Of a stretch of DNA of 64,000 nucleotides, positions 16,626 through 25,745 are shown piece after piece. The translations under genes and the position numbers were made by a program. Positions within the stretch are counted from its first letter, which is position 1. Each line of letters starts with the position of its first letter. Under the pieces are notes generated by a model. The model did not search any database. It had not been told where the DNA came from and saw only the letters and a list, made by a program, of their open reading frames with translations. This stretch comes from Mycolicibacterium lacusdiani (GTDB lineage Bacteria > Actinomycetota > Actinomycetes > Mycobacteriales > Mycobacteriaceae). The stretch spans positions 496,001 through 560,000 of the forward strand of contig NZ_JAKCFC010000001.1 in assembly GCF_021916785.1 (NCBI RefSeq), written 5' to 3'.

Positions 16626-17252
16626 GTGCTCGACTACGTCCGCGACGCCGCGGAGATCTACCGCCAGTCGTTCGCGACGATCCGCGCGGAGGCCGACCTC
16701 GACCGGTTCCCCGAGGACGTCTCACGGGCCGTGGTGCGGCTCATCCACACCTGCGGTCAGGTCGACGTCGCCGATCACGTCGCCTACACCGACGACGTCG
16801 TGACCCGCACCCACGCCGCACTGGCGGCAGGAGCCCCGATCCTCTGCGACGCGTCGATGGTGGCCTCGGGCATCACCCGGTCGCGGCTGCCCGCGGACAA
16901 CGAAGTGGTGCCGCTGGTCAGCGACGCACGCGCGGCCGACCTCGCGGCCAAGCTCGGCAGCACGCGGTCGGCAGCGGGGGTCGACCTGTGGGCCGACCGT
17001 CTCGGTGGCGCCGTGCTCGCGATCGGCAACGCACCCACCGCCCTGTTCCGGCTGCTGGAGCTGATCGACGAGGGCGCACCGGTCCCGGCCGCCGTGCTCG
17101 GTGGACCGGTCGGCTTCGTGGGGTCCGCGCAGTCCAAGGACGAACTCATCGCCCGTCCGCGCGGCATGTCGTACCTGGTGGTGACGGGACGGCGCGGTGG
17201 CAGCGCGATGGCTGCGGCCGCGGTGAACGCGATTGCGAGCGAGCGCGAATGA
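16626..17252 (+). CDS. cobH: Precorrin-8X methylmutase CobH
   Basis: Moves the C-11 methyl group to C-12, converting precorrin-8X to hydrogenobyrinic acid. The 208 residues match the family: [21 protein letters not shown], the conserved [14 protein letters not shown] containing the catalytic His, [28 protein letters not shown] and [17 protein letters not shown]. The start is GTG at 16626, nine bases after cobG. A TAGGGT at 16614-16619 overlaps the cobG stop codon and might give an internal start of transcription. The last codons overlap the cobIJ ATG (ATGA), so translation is coupled. Confidence 0.96.
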   Translation: MLDYVRDAAEIYRQSFATIRAEADLDRFPEDVSRAVVRLIHTCGQVDVADHVAYTDDVVTRTHAALAAGAPILCDASMVASGITRSRLPADNEVVPLVSDARAADLAAKLGSTRSAAGVDLWADRLGGAVLAIGNAPTALFRLLELIDEGAPVPAAVLGGPVGFVGSAQSKDELIARPRGMSYLVVTGRRGGSAMAAAAVNAIASERE

Positions 17253-18715
17253 CGGGCACCCTGTGGGGCGTCGGCCTCGGCCCCGGCGACCCGGAACTGG
17301 TCACCGTCAAGGCCGCCCGCGTGATCGGCGAGGCCGACGTCATCGCCTATCACAGCGCACGGCACGGCCGCAGCATCGCCCGCGGCATCGCCGCACCGTA
17401 CCTGCGGCCCGACCAGATCGAGGAACACCTCGTCTATCCCGTGACGACGGAGACCACCGAGCACCCCGGCGGCTACTCGGGCGCGATGGAGGACTTCTAC
17501 CGCGAGTCGGCGGAGCGGATCGCGGTGCACCTCGAGGCCGGCCGTGACGTCGCCCTGCTCGCCGAGGGCGACCCGCTGTTCTACAGCTCCTACATGCACA
17601 TGCACACCCGGCTGACGGAGCGGTTCGAGGCCGTCATCGTGCCCGGTGTCACGTCGGTCAGCGCGGCGTCGGCCGCGACCGGCACACCGCTGGTTCAGGG
17701 CGACGAGGTACTGACGATCCTGCCGGGCACGCTGCCGCCCGCCGAACTCAAGCGGCGACTGACCGACACCGACGCTGCGGTGATCATGAAGCTCGGCCGG
17801 TCGTATCCCGCTGTGCTGGAAGCGCTTCGGGCGACTGGCCGGATCGACGAGGCGTTCTACGTCGAGCGGGCCAGCACCGATCGGCAGCGCGTGCTGCCCG
17901 CCGCCGATGCCGACGCCGACTCGGTGCCCTACTTCGCGATCGCCATGCTGCCAGGAATGTCACCGCGGCCCGAGCCCGTCGGCAGCGTCGCCGTGGTCGG
18001 CCTAGGACCCGGCGACGTGGACTGGATGACGCCGCAGTCGCGCCGTGAACTGGCCGCCGCGACCGACCTCATCGGGTACGGCCCCTACCTGGATCGCGTC
18101 GGCGCCCGCGACGGCCAGACGCGGCACCCCAGCGACAACACCGACGAACCCGAGCGCGCGCGGTTGGCCTGCATGCTCGCCGAGCAGGGCCGTGCGGTGG
18201 CAGTCGTGTCCTCCGGCGATCCGGGTGTGTTCGCCATGGCGACCGCGGTGCTCGAGGAGGCCAAGGAGTGGCCTGGCGTCGACGTCCGGGTGATCCCCGC
18301 CATGACCGCGGCCCAGGCCGTCGCCAGTCGGGTCGGCGCTCCCCTGGGCCACGACTACGCGGTGATCTCGCTGTCCGACCGGCTCAAGCCGTGGGACGTC
18401 ATCACCGCGCGACTGACCGCGGCCGCACAGGCGGACCTGGTGCTGGCGATCTACAACCCCGCGTCGAAGACCCGCACCTGGCAGGTCGCCGCGATGCGCG
18501 ATCTGCTGCTCGAACACCGTGATCCGGGCACGCCGGTCGTGATCGGCCGCGACGTGTCCGGCCCGCGTGAGGAGGTCAAGGTGGTGCGCCTCGCCGACCT
18601 CGACGCAGGCGACGTCGACATGCGCTGCCTCCTGATCATCGGTTCCTCGCAGACGCAGTGGCATTCCGACGACGGCGTCGACCGGGTCTACACGCTGCGC
18701 CGCTACCCCGGCTGA
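17249..18715 (+). CDS. cobIJ: Bifunctional precorrin-2 C20 / precorrin-3B C17 methyltransferase CobIJ
   Basis: Fusion of two S-adenosylmethionine-dependent methyltransferases, 488 residues. The CobI half (about 1-240) starts [20 protein letters not shown] and contains [15 protein letters not shown] and the [11 protein letters not shown] motif. The CobJ half (about 245-488) starts [16 protein letters not shown] and contains [33 protein letters not shown] and IYNPASKTR. The two glycine-rich GxGPGD loops bind SAM. They act before and after CobG, so the operon covers consecutive steps. The ATG overlaps the cobH stop. Fused CobIJ is the normal mycobacterial form. The 3' end is 18 bp from a convergent gene. 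Confidence 0.96.
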   Translation: MTGTLWGVGLGPGDPELVTVKAARVIGEADVIAYHSARHGRSIARGIAAPYLRPDQIEEHLVYPVTTETTEHPGGYSGAMEDFYRESAERIAVHLEAGRDVALLAEGDPLFYSSYMHMHTRLTERFEAVIVPGVTSVSAASAATGTPLVQGDEVLTILPGTLPPAELKRRLTDTDAAVIMKLGRSYPAVLEALRATGRIDEAFYVERASTDRQRVLPAADADADSVPYFAIAMLPGMSPRPEPVGSVAVVGLGPGDVDWMTPQSRRELAAATDLIGYGPYLDRVGARDGQTRHPSDNTDEPERARLACMLAEQGRAVAVVSSGDPGVFAMATAVLEEAKEWPGVDVRVIPAMTAAQAVASRVGAPLGHDYAVISLSDRLKPWDVITARLTAAAQADLVLAIYNPASKTRTWQVAAMRDLLLEHRDPGTPVVIGRDVSGPREEVKVVRLADLDAGDVDMRCLLIIGSSQTQWHSDDGVDRVYTLRRYPG

Positions 18716-18733
18716 CCCCGGGTTGGGCGACCG

Positions 18734-20467
18734 TCAGCCCCGAATCTCGTTGAGGTAGTTGTAGATCGTGTAGCGCGAGACGTCGAGCCGTCCCGCGACG
18801 TGGTCCACGGAATCCCTGATCAGGAAGAAACCGGCCTCGTCGAGTTCGCGTACGACGGCGGCCTTGTGGTGCTTCTTCATCTTCACCGTCGGCACCCCCA
18901 CCTTGGCGATCGCACCGTCCACCAGGAACCGTTGGAGGCTGTCGACGTCCGGTGGAAAGCTCTCGTCGCGTTCGGGAACGTCGGACGCAACGGCCTCCGG
19001 CACGACGCTGTTCACGCACAGACACCCGACAGCGGCGCCATCGACGTCGCGTAGGAACAGGGTCGAGGACCGGATCGGCCGTCCGTCCGGTCCGTTGGTT
19101 CGATAGTTGATCAGGTCCTGGGTGGTGCCGCGGCGGATCAGACCGAGCAGCAAATCTGTCATGGGTCCACCGACCGTGCGATTCGTGAGGTCGCCGGCGA
19201 TGGCCACGATCGAATCGGGCAATCGCGACAGGTCGTGCAGCAGCACCTCGTTGCCGGGACCGAGCATCGCCGCCAGCCCGTGCACCGTGGGAACCATTGA
19301 CGCCAGCAGTTCGTGGGTAACGCTGCCGGCCACGACCGGATGCGGCGTGGACGCGGGCCGGTGCGGCTGCGTCAGCGAGACGAGGACCTCCCTGAGCCGA
19401 TCGCCGACGTCGAGCGACGTCGAGGCGTGCGGCGACAACCGAACGTGTTCGGGCCGAACGGTTGCCGCCATCCCCGCCGCGTTCATGGCGGCACCGATCT
19501 GCTCGGGCGCATGCCCCGGCATCGTGAACGCGAGGATGCCCGCCCGCCGCTCGCGTGCCGAGACGATGTGCGCCCCGTAGGTCAGGAGGACGTCCTCGAG
19601 CATCTCGACCCGCGTCGCGACGTGCTCGGCGATCGAGGCGACGCCTGCCTCCTCGACGAGTTCGAGCGCAGCCGCGAACGCCCCCGACGTGACGGGGCTC
19701 AGGTTCGAGATCGACCACGCCGCAGCGGTGGTGTCCGCGGGATGGATCGTCTCGTCGAACAGTCCGGGATCGCGCGCGCCGGTCCATCCCGACAGCACGG
19801 GGTCCATCCGTTCCAACGCGCGGTCCGACAGCATCGCGAACCCGGTCCCCCACCCCGACCGCAGCCACTTCTGTCCGCCGGTGACCAGGATGTCGGCCAC
19901 CTCCCACGGCGCCTCGATCACGCCGAAGCCCTGGATGGCGTCCACGACGAGCAATCGGTCGCCGACGACCTCGCGGAGGGCGGCCAGGTCGGCGCGGTAG
20001 CCGGTGCGGTAGTCGACGGCGCTGACCGAGACCATGGACACGTCGTCGGCGAGGGCCTCGGCGACCAGATCCGCCGTGACGTGGCCGCCCGGCAGATGGC
20101 GGACCGACAGGCGCCCCGCTTGCTCGGCGCGCGCCCACGGGTAGGTGTTGGCCGGGAACTCCGCCGCCGACACCAGCACGGTGCCACCCGGCGCGTTGAA
20201 CGCCGCCTGCAACAGGCCGAGGCTGGTGTGCGGTTGCAGGACGATGTGGTCGATGTCGCTGCCGCACAGGCGAGCCGCGGCCGCCTTGGCGCGCGTTTCC
20301 TCCCTCATCAGTTCGTCCACGGTGGACGGTCCGGCGCGCGTCGCCTTCTCCAGGAGCCGGGCCGTGGCGTCGAGCACGGCATGTGACGGTGGCCCGAAGC
20401 GGGCGAAGTCGAGGTAACCGGACGGCTCGGCGAACTGCAACAGGTAGCGCGGCGAGATGGGCTTCAC
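18734..20467 (-). CDS. Class V aminotransferase fused to a DauR-like PAS/HTH region
   Basis: An intact 577-residue fusion. Residues about 1-370 are a class V, fold-type I PLP enzyme: [17 protein letters not shown], the PLP-binding VVDAIQGFG with Asp176, and the Schiff-base Lys200 in [15 protein letters not shown]. Residues about 385-490 match the YheO-type PAS domain ([33 protein letters not shown]). Residues about 535-577 match HTH_22 ([30 protein letters not shown]). The PAS plus HTH pair is the layout of DauR, the D-arginine utilisation repressor. The gene is last in an operon with an amino-acid ABC transporter (ATGA overlap). I infer a combined catabolic enzyme, or ligand sensor, and transcription regulator for the imported compound. 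Confidence 0.88.
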   Translation of the reverse strand: MKPISPRYLLQFAEPSGYLDFARFGPPSHAVLDATARLLEKATRAGPSTVDELMREETRAKAAAARLCGSDIDHIVLQPHTSLGLLQAAFNAPGGTVLVSAAEFPANTYPWARAEQAGRLSVRHLPGGHVTADLVAEALADDVSMVSVSAVDYRTGYRADLAALREVVGDRLLVVDAIQGFGVIEAPWEVADILVTGGQKWLRSGWGTGFAMLSDRALERMDPVLSGWTGARDPGLFDETIHPADTTAAAWSISNLSPVTSGAFAAALELVEEAGVASIAEHVATRVEMLEDVLLTYGAHIVSARERRAGILAFTMPGHAPEQIGAAMNAAGMAATVRPEHVRLSPHASTSLDVGDRLREVLVSLTQPHRPASTPHPVVAGSVTHELLASMVPTVHGLAAMLGPGNEVLLHDLSRLPDSIVAIAGDLTNRTVGGPMTDLLLGLIRRGTTQDLINYRTNGPDGRPIRSSTLFLRDVDGAAVGCLCVNSVVPEAVASDVPERDESFPPDVDSLQRFLVDGAIAKVGVPTVKMKKHHKAAVVRELDEAGFFLIRDSVDHVAGRLDVSRYTIYNYLNEIRG

Positions 20468-21231
20468 GCGAGCACCCGGGCCAAGAACTGGCGCGTGCGT
20501 TCGTGTTCCGGCGTCTTGAGGATGCGCTCGGGTGGACCCGTCTCCACGACCGCACCGTCGGCCATGAACACGACCTCGTCGGCGGCCTCCGATGCGAAGG
20601 CGATCTCGTGGGTGACGACGACCATCGTCATGCCGTCGGCGGCCAACGTGTTCATCACGGCGAGTACCTCACCGACCAATTCGGGGTCGAGCGCAGAGGT
20701 CGGCTCGTCGAACAGCATCAGCTTGGGCTTCATCGCCAGCGAGCGTGCGATCGCCACGCGCTGCTGCTGGCCGCCGGACAACTGGGCGGGGTATGCGTCA
20801 CCGCGCTCGCCGAGTCCGACGCGGTCGAGCAGTTCGCGGCCCTCCCGTCGGGCGACGTCGGGCGCGACGCCGAGCACGCGGATCGGGCCCTCGATGACGT
20901 TCTCCAGCGCGGTGCGGTGGCCGAACAGGTTGAATCGCTGGAACACCATCCCGATGTCCCGGCGCTGCTTGGCGACGTCGCGCTCGCGCAGCTCGTAGAG
21001 CTTGCCGTTGCGCAGCTCGAACCCGATGGGCTTGCCGTCCACCCACACCTGGCCGTCGTCGATGGTCTCCAGGTGGTTGAGGCATCGCAGGAAGGTGCTC
21101 TTCCCGGCTCCCGACGGGCCGAGCAGGCAGACCACCTGGCCGCGGCGTACGTCGAGGTCGATGCCCTTCAGAACCTCGTTGTGCCCGTAGCTCTTTCGGA
21201 CGCCGATGGCTCTCAGCAGCGGCTCAGACAC
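20464..21231 (-). CDS. Polar amino-acid ABC transporter ATP-binding protein
   Basis: A GlnQ/HisP-type ATPase of 255 residues: Walker [10 protein letters not shown] (about 38-46), Q-loop [11 protein letters not shown], signature [15 protein letters not shown], Walker [15 protein letters not shown] and the switch His in [10 protein letters not shown]. It powers the permease encoded upstream. GTG 21231 lies inside the end of the permease gene (8-bp overlap), and the stop overlaps the fusion gene's ATG. All four genes of this unit overlap, so their products are probably made in fixed ratio. The substrate class is polar or basic amino acids by family. Confidence 0.95.
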   Translation of the reverse strand: MSEPLLRAIGVRKSYGHNEVLKGIDLDVRRGQVVCLLGPSGAGKSTFLRCLNHLETIDDGQVWVDGKPIGFELRNGKLYELRERDVAKQRRDIGMVFQRFNLFGHRTALENVIEGPIRVLGVAPDVARREGRELLDRVGLGERGDAYPAQLSGGQQQRVAIARSLAMKPKLMLFDEPTSALDPELVGEVLAVMNTLAADGMTMVVVTHEIAFASEAADEVVFMADGAVVETGPPERILKTPEHERTRQFLARVLA

Positions 21232-22126
21232 GGGCGCCCCTCGTCAATGGAATGGCTCGCAACGCCTTGGCGGCCTGCGCGGCGACACTGCGCTCGGCAG
21301 CACCGAAGGTACGTTCCAGGTAGTGCTGTCCGATGCCCGCCGCGGTCACCACCACCATGTACCAGATTGCGGCGGCGAACAGCGTTTCCATCACCAGCAG
21401 GTTGTGCGAGGAGATGTTGTTGGAGGCGTGCAGGAGTTCGGTCACGCCGATCACCGAGGCGATCGAGGTGCCCTTGAGCATGTCGATGAAGTCGTTGCCC
21501 GTCGGCGGGATGATCACTCGCATCGCCTGTGGCAGCACGATCCGGCGCAGCGTCAGATTCGGTGCCATGCCAATCGACTTCGCGGCTTCGGTCTGCCCGC
21601 TGTCGACACTGTTGAGCCCTGCGCGCACGATCTCCGCCATGTAGGCGCTCTCGTTGAGCGCGAGTCCGAGCAGGGCCGCGGTGAAGGCGCTGACGAGCAC
21701 GTTGGTGGGTTCGTCGATCAGGGATCCGCCGAACGGCAACGGAATCGAGAACCTGGGGATCACGAGCGCCAGGTTGTACCAGATGAGGATCTGCAGGAGC
21801 ACGGGCAAACCGCGGAACAACCAGATGTAGCCCGCAGCGAACGCCTTCGCCACCGGATTCGCGCTGCGGCGCATCAGCGCGATGACGATGCCGATCACGA
21901 TGGCGACCGTCTGCGCGACGACGGCGAGCAGCACCGTGTTGACCAGGCCGAGCAGCATCACCCGATACACGACGAAGTCGGGCACCGAAGCCCAGTCGAT
22001 CCGTGCTTCGGAGAGCGCGACGAACAACCCTGCGAGCAGGCCGACGATCACGACGGCACTGACCCAGCGACCCCAGTGCCGGAGCCGAACTATCGGCAGC
22101 GCCTGCGCCGGTGCGTCATGCGCCAT
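21224..22126 (-). CDS. Polar amino-acid ABC transporter permease
   Basis: A HisMQ-family membrane subunit of 300 residues. A cytoplasmic N-terminus and first helix (about 20-38) precede the typical five-helix core starting near residue 57 ([27 protein letters not shown]). It has the family motifs [14 protein letters not shown] and the ATPase-coupling EAA loop [20 protein letters not shown], then [21 protein letters not shown]. It is longer at the C-terminus than most homologues. ATG 22126 overlaps the binding-protein gene by 11 bp. A single permease gene suggests a homodimeric channel. Confidence 0.94.
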   Translation of the reverse strand: MAHDAPAQALPIVRLRHWGRWVSAVVIVGLLAGLFVALSEARIDWASVPDFVVYRVMLLGLVNTVLLAVVAQTVAIVIGIVIALMRRSANPVAKAFAAGYIWLFRGLPVLLQILIWYNLALVIPRFSIPLPFGGSLIDEPTNVLVSAFTAALLGLALNESAYMAEIVRAGLNSVDSGQTEAAKSIGMAPNLTLRRIVLPQAMRVIIPPTGNDFIDMLKGTSIASVIGVTELLHASNNISSHNLLVMETLFAAAIWYMVVVTAAGIGQHYLERTFGAAERSVAAQAAKALRAIPLTRGARV

Positions 22127-23075
22127 TGATGGCGGACTCCTTCAGTGCGCCCTGTTCCACGCCCCAGCTCTGCAGGATCTGTAGGTACGTGCCGTCGCCG
22201 ATCAGCTCGCCGAGTGCCTCGTTGACCGCATCGCGGAGGCCGACGTTGGTCTTGGCGAACCCGATGCCGTACGGGCCGCCTTCGATCGGCGGACCGGGTA
22301 CCACCTCGAAGGTGTTGCCATCACCGGCGGTGCGGGAAATGTAGGCAGCACTCGGCAGGTCGTTGAGGATCGCCGCGACGCGCCCGGTGCGGAGCTGGTT
22401 CTGGTTCTGGGTGTCGCTGTCGGTGGCGGTCACGGCGACCGCGGGCTGGCCCGCCTGGACGCACTTCTCGCTCTGCGCCGCGGCGAAGGTCTGATGGCTG
22501 GTGCCCTGCACGACTGCGACGTTCTTGCCGCACAACGCGTCGGGACCGGTGATGCCCTCGGGATTGCCCTTCTGCACCATGATCGTGATGCCGGAGGAGA
22601 AGTAGTCGACGAAGTCGATCTGCTGTTGACGTTCCGTGGTGTCGTTCATCCCGGCCATCGTCATGTCGATGCGGCCCGACTGCAGGCTCGTGATCAACGA
22701 GCCGAAGGCCATGTCCTGGTATGCCATCTCGACGCCGAGCTTGCGTCCGATGGCCTTGGCAAGGTCGACCTCGTAACCGATCGGCGTCTTGCCGTCTGCG
22801 GCGTAGAAGTTGTTGGGCGCCGACTGGACGTTGGACCCGACGTTGACGGTCTTGGCCTGCGCGACCGGCGCAGGCAGTCGCGCGGCGAGTGCCTCGTCCG
22901 GTTCGATGGCGGCGATCAGCGAGGCGTTGTCCGGGATCGCCGACTGGCTGCCGCCGGCGGCGGACTCTCCTGCAGTGTCGCTGCCGACACCGCTCCCACA
23001 TGCGGTGACGCCGGCGATGAGGGCTCCGGCGAGCAGCAGGCGGAGCGGTGAACTGATGGGCGACGGTGATCGCAT
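22116..23075 (-). CDS. Amino-acid-binding lipoprotein of the ABC transporter
   Basis: Family 3 solute-binding protein of 319 residues. A signal with the lipobox VTAC and Cys26 anchors it to the outer face of the membrane. The two-lobe domain shows GYEVDLAKAIGRKLGVEMAYQDMAFGSLITSLQSGRID, DFVDYFSSGITIMV, VAVVQGTSHQTF and GPYGIGFAKTN. An insertion of about 40 residues (Ser/Gly- and Ala-rich) separates the lipobox from the binding domain. ATG 23075 is chosen over a TTG 12 bases upstream because GGAGG lies six bases before it. First gene of the operon; two 18-bp repeats sit in its promoter region. Ligand unknown. Confidence 0.94.
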   Translation of the reverse strand: MRSPSPISSPLRLLLAGALIAGVTACGSGVGSDTAGESAAGGSQSAIPDNASLIAAIEPDEALAARLPAPVAQAKTVNVGSNVQSAPNNFYAADGKTPIGYEVDLAKAIGRKLGVEMAYQDMAFGSLITSLQSGRIDMTMAGMNDTTERQQQIDFVDYFSSGITIMVQKGNPEGITGPDALCGKNVAVVQGTSHQTFAAAQSEKCVQAGQPAVAVTATDSDTQNQNQLRTGRVAAILNDLPSAAYISRTAGDGNTFEVVPGPPIEGGPYGIGFAKTNVGLRDAVNEALGELIGDGTYLQILQSWGVEQGALKESAINGA

Positions 23076-23108
23076 CGGAACCTCCAAGGTGTGATCTGCG
23101 CGACGCTA

Positions 23109-23148
23109 CAACAAAATGTTGAATTCGTCTCCACAAAGTGTTGAATAC
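23109..23148. promoter_or_regulatory. Paired operator-like repeats upstream of the ABC operon
   Basis: Two 18-bp direct repeats, 23109-23126 and 23131-23148, agree at 15 of 18 positions. Each contains an inverted repeat of the form CAACA-N3-TGTTG (exact in the first, one mismatch in the second). Their centres are 22 bp apart, two helical turns. They lie 34-73 bp upstream of the binding-protein start and 63-102 bp upstream of the divergent kinase. The AT-rich character stands out from the surrounding sequence. Confidence 0.6.
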
Positions 23149-23173
23149 ACTGCTTGACTGCCGTCGAGAATCG

Positions 23174-23202
23174 TTGACAGCTGTCAGCAGGCCGATTAGT
23201 GT
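23174..23202 (+). promoter_or_regulatory. Promoter of the phosphotransferase gene, with palindrome
   Basis: TTGACA (23174-23179), 17 bases, TAGTGT (23197-23202), then eight bases to the ATG at 23211, a near-ideal promoter for a leaderless mRNA. A perfect 12-bp palindrome, TGACAGCTGTCA (23175-23186), overlaps the -35 and may be an operator. Confidence 0.55.
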
Positions 23203-23210
23203 CCGGCCCC

Positions 23211-24281
23211 ATGACCACGGCCGCCGCCATTCCGCGCAGTCCCGAAGACGTGACGCCCCAGTGGTTGAGCACCGCACTGGGCGCCGACGTCACGGCGGTG
23301 GAGACCGCGCCGATCGGCACCGGGCAGACCGGCGCGACGTACCGCCTCACGGTCACCTACGCCGGAGGGCGAGAGCGCGACCTGCCGACCACATTCGCCG
23401 TCAAGTTGCCGTCACAGGACGAGACCGTGCGCGAGCGAGTGGCACTCGGCTACCGCGCCGAGCACGCCTTCTACACCCACGTCGCCGACGCGGTGAGGGT
23501 GCCGATCCCCCGGCACTACTACTGCGACATCTCCGACGACGGCGGCGACATCGTCCTGCTGCTCGCCGACATGGCACCCGCGGTTCAGGGAGACCAGATC
23601 GGCGGATGCGACGGAGTCGAGGCCGAACTCGCCGTGCGCGCCCTCGCCGGCCTGCACGGCCCGACGTGGTGCGACCCGAAGTGGGCCGACTTCCCCGGAC
23701 TGGCCATGTCGATGGCGACCGGCGACGCCGCCAAGGGCCTCGGGGACGTCGCGATCATGGCCACGCAGATCACGCTGGACCGCCTCGGCGACCGGATGAG
23801 CGCCGAGAACCGCACGACCGCAACGGAATCGATGGCCCTGACCACACCGTGGCTCCTGTCCGAACCGGGCCGTTTTTCGCTCATGCACGGCGACTACCGC
23901 CTCGACAACCTGCTGTTCACGCCGGACCGCACCGAGGTGACCGTGGTCGACTGGCAGACCCTCGGCGCCGGTCTGCCCGCCAGGGACCTGGCCTACTTCA
24001 CCGCCACCAGCCTGCTACCCGAGCAGCGCGCCGGCCTCGACGAGCAGCTGGTCGCGGCCTATCACGACGAGCTGCTGGGCTACGGGATCACCGGCTACGA
24101 CCGCGACGCGTGCTGGCGCGACTACCGGCTCGGCATGCTGCAGGCGCCGCTGATCACCACTCTCGGGTGCGCTTTCGCGAGCAACACCGAACGCGGCGAC
24201 GAGATGATGCGCGTCATGCTCGAACGTGGCTGCCAGGCGATCCGCGACCTGGACAGCCTGGCGCTCATCGACGCGCGCTGA
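23211..24281 (+). CDS. APH-type small-molecule phosphotransferase
   Basis: A 356-residue kinase-fold protein of the aminoglycoside phosphotransferase / ecdysteroid-kinase-like group. It has IGTGQTGATYRLTV as the nucleotide loop, FAVKLPS with the conserved Lys, the catalytic HGDYRLDNLLF and the metal-binding VVDWQTLGAG. Such mycobacterial proteins probably phosphorylate small alcohols rather than antibiotics; the substrate here is unknown. ATG 23211 fits the promoter better than the GTG 12 bases upstream. Divergent from the ABC operon. The 3' end overlaps the convergent cobK by 17 bp, so transcripts of the two genes are complementary at their ends. Confidence 0.85.
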   Translation: MTTAAAIPRSPEDVTPQWLSTALGADVTAVETAPIGTGQTGATYRLTVTYAGGRERDLPTTFAVKLPSQDETVRERVALGYRAEHAFYTHVADAVRVPIPRHYYCDISDDGGDIVLLLADMAPAVQGDQIGGCDGVEAELAVRALAGLHGPTWCDPKWADFPGLAMSMATGDAAKGLGDVAIMATQITLDRLGDRMSAENRTTATESMALTTPWLLSEPGRFSLMHGDYRLDNLLFTPDRTEVTVVDWQTLGAGLPARDLAYFTATSLLPEQRAGLDEQLVAAYHDELLGYGITGYDRDACWRDYRLGMLQAPLITTLGCAFASNTERGDEMMRVMLERGCQAIRDLDSLALIDAR

Positions 24282-24990
24282 CCCACCGCACCGCGTCGTC
24301 GACCGTCGAGACCGCCTCGACGCCGTCGGGCAGCCGGGGACGGTCCACCATCACGACCGTCACCCCGAGGTCGTCGGCCGCCTCGAGCTTCGCCCTGGTC
24401 ATGTCCCCGCCGCTGTTCTTCGTGACCAGCGCGTCGATCTGCCACCGCCGCAACAGTTCCCGCTCGTCGCCCACACGGTAGGGCCCGCGCGACAGCACCA
24501 GCTGGTGTCGTCGCGGCAGCGCGTCCGGATCCGGCGCGGTGACCGCCCTGATCAGGAACCACGCGTCGACGTCGACGAACGCCCGGGTACCGGATCGACC
24601 CGTGGTGAGGAAGACCCGCTCGCATCCGCGCGCGGCGACCACCCGCGCTGCGTCGGAATCCGAGTCGACGACGATGGCGGCACCAGGCGGCCACGCCGGA
24701 CGGGCCAGCACCACATGCGGGACGCCTGCAGCACGGCATGCCTGCGCCGCGTTGGCGGTGATCGTCGCGGCGAACGGATGCGTCGCGTCGACCACGGCGT
24801 CGATCCCGTTGTCGGACAACCACGTCCGTAGGCCGGCAGCCCCACCGAAGCCGCCGATGCGCACCGTCCCCACCGGCAGCGCGGGATCGGGAACGCGACC
24901 GGCGAGTGAGCTCACCACGTCGACGTCCGGGTGCAGCCGCGCCGCCAGCGCGCGTGCCTCGCCGGTGCCGCCGAGAAGGAGTAGGCGCAC
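24265..24990 (-). CDS. cobK: Precorrin-6A reductase CobK
   Basis: NADPH-dependent reductase that converts precorrin-6A to precorrin-6B (dihydro-precorrin). 241 residues with the N-terminal nucleotide-binding LLLLGGTGEARALAARL, the conserved VVDATHPFAATITANAAQAC, GRSGTRAFVDVDAWFLIRAV and the C-terminal VTKNSGGDMTRAKLEAA, all typical of the family. The GTG start at 24990 shares one base with the cobM stop codon. Last gene of the minus-strand SDR-cobL-cobM-cobK unit. Confidence 0.94.
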   Translation of the reverse strand: MRLLLLGGTGEARALAARLHPDVDVVSSLAGRVPDPALPVGTVRIGGFGGAAGLRTWLSDNGIDAVVDATHPFAATITANAAQACRAAGVPHVVLARPAWPPGAAIVVDSDSDAARVVAARGCERVFLTTGRSGTRAFVDVDAWFLIRAVTAPDPDALPRRHQLVLSRGPYRVGDERELLRRWQIDALVTKNSGGDMTRAKLEAADDLGVTVVMVDRPRLPDGVEAVSTVDDAVRWVSARR

Positions 24991-25745
24991 TAGTGCCGGC
25001 TCCCCCGGCGCCTGCCGGTCGAGTACAGGTAACTGTCGGTGAAACCCTCGGCGGCGAGGACGTCGCCGACGACGATGACCGCCGTCCGGGTGACGCCCTC
25101 GGCCTTCATCCGCTCGGCGACGTCGGCCAGCGTGCACCGGATCACCGTCTCCTGCGGCCAGCTGGCGAAGGCCACCACCGCACATGGGGTTTCGGCCCGG
25201 TACCCACCGGCCACCAGCTCGGGCACGATCGCGTCGATCTGTGCCGCTGCCAGGTGCAGCACCAGGGTGGCGCCCGGAGCCGACAACGTGCGCAGGTCCT
25301 CGCCGTCGGGCATCGCCGTCGACAGCGTCGACACCCTGCTCAGCGTGACGGTCTGCGCGACACCGGGAACGGTCAGTTCGCGTCCCAGTGCGGCCGCCGC
25401 GGCGGCGAATGCCGGCACCCCTGGCACGACTTCCCAGTCGACCCCGCGCTCGTCGAGCCTGCGGCACTGCTCGGCCAGCGCGCTGTACAGCGACGGGTCA
25501 CCGGAGTGCAGACGGGCCACGTCCAGACCGGCGGCGTGTGCCTCGCTCAGCTCGTCGACGATCTGGTCGAGGGTCAGCGGCCCGGTGTCGACCACCCGCG
25601 CATCCGAAGGGCACAGCGCGAGCAGATCCTCGGGCATGATCGACCCGGCGTAGAGGCACACCGGACACCGACTGAGCAGACGCTGGCCCCGCACGGTGAT
25701 GAGATCCGCGGCACCCGGGCCCGCCCCGATGAAGTAGACCGTCAC
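24990..25745 (-). CDS. cobM: Precorrin-4 C11-methyltransferase CobM
   Basis: SAM-dependent methyltransferase acting on precorrin-4 at C-11. 251 residues, the same length as the M. tuberculosis protein as I remember it. Marks: TVYFIGAGPGAADLITVRG, VCLYAGSIMPEDLL, ARLHSGDPSLYSALAEQ, VPGVPAFAAAAAALGRELT and the C-terminal VVGDVLAAEGFTDSYLY. GTG 25745 overlaps the cobL stop (GTGA), and the start agrees with the family N-terminus, so upstream in-frame residues are not used. It lies between cobL and cobK in one overlapping unit. Confidence 0.95.
   Translation of the reverse strand: MTVYFIGAGPGAADLITVRGQRLLSRCPVCLYAGSIMPEDLLALCPSDARVVDTGPLTLDQIVDELSEAHAAGLDVARLHSGDPSLYSALAEQCRRLDERGVDWEVVPGVPAFAAAAAALGRELTVPGVAQTVTLSRVSTLSTAMPDGEDLRTLSAPGATLVLHLAAAQIDAIVPELVAGGYRAETPCAVVAFASWPQETVIRCTLADVAERMKAEGVTRTAVIVVGDVLAAEGFTDSYLYSTGRRRGSRH

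Noticed and set aside
23181..23202. PafBC-type (RecA-independent) damage promoter in front of the phosphotransferase
   Set aside because: CTGTCAGCA followed by TAGTGT resembles the motif, but the spacing is one base short and the flanking bases are weak; TTGACA at 17 bases explains it as well.
23199..23210. GTG start four codons upstream for the phosphotransferase
   Set aside because: It would overlap the predicted -10; ATG 23211 fits the promoter.
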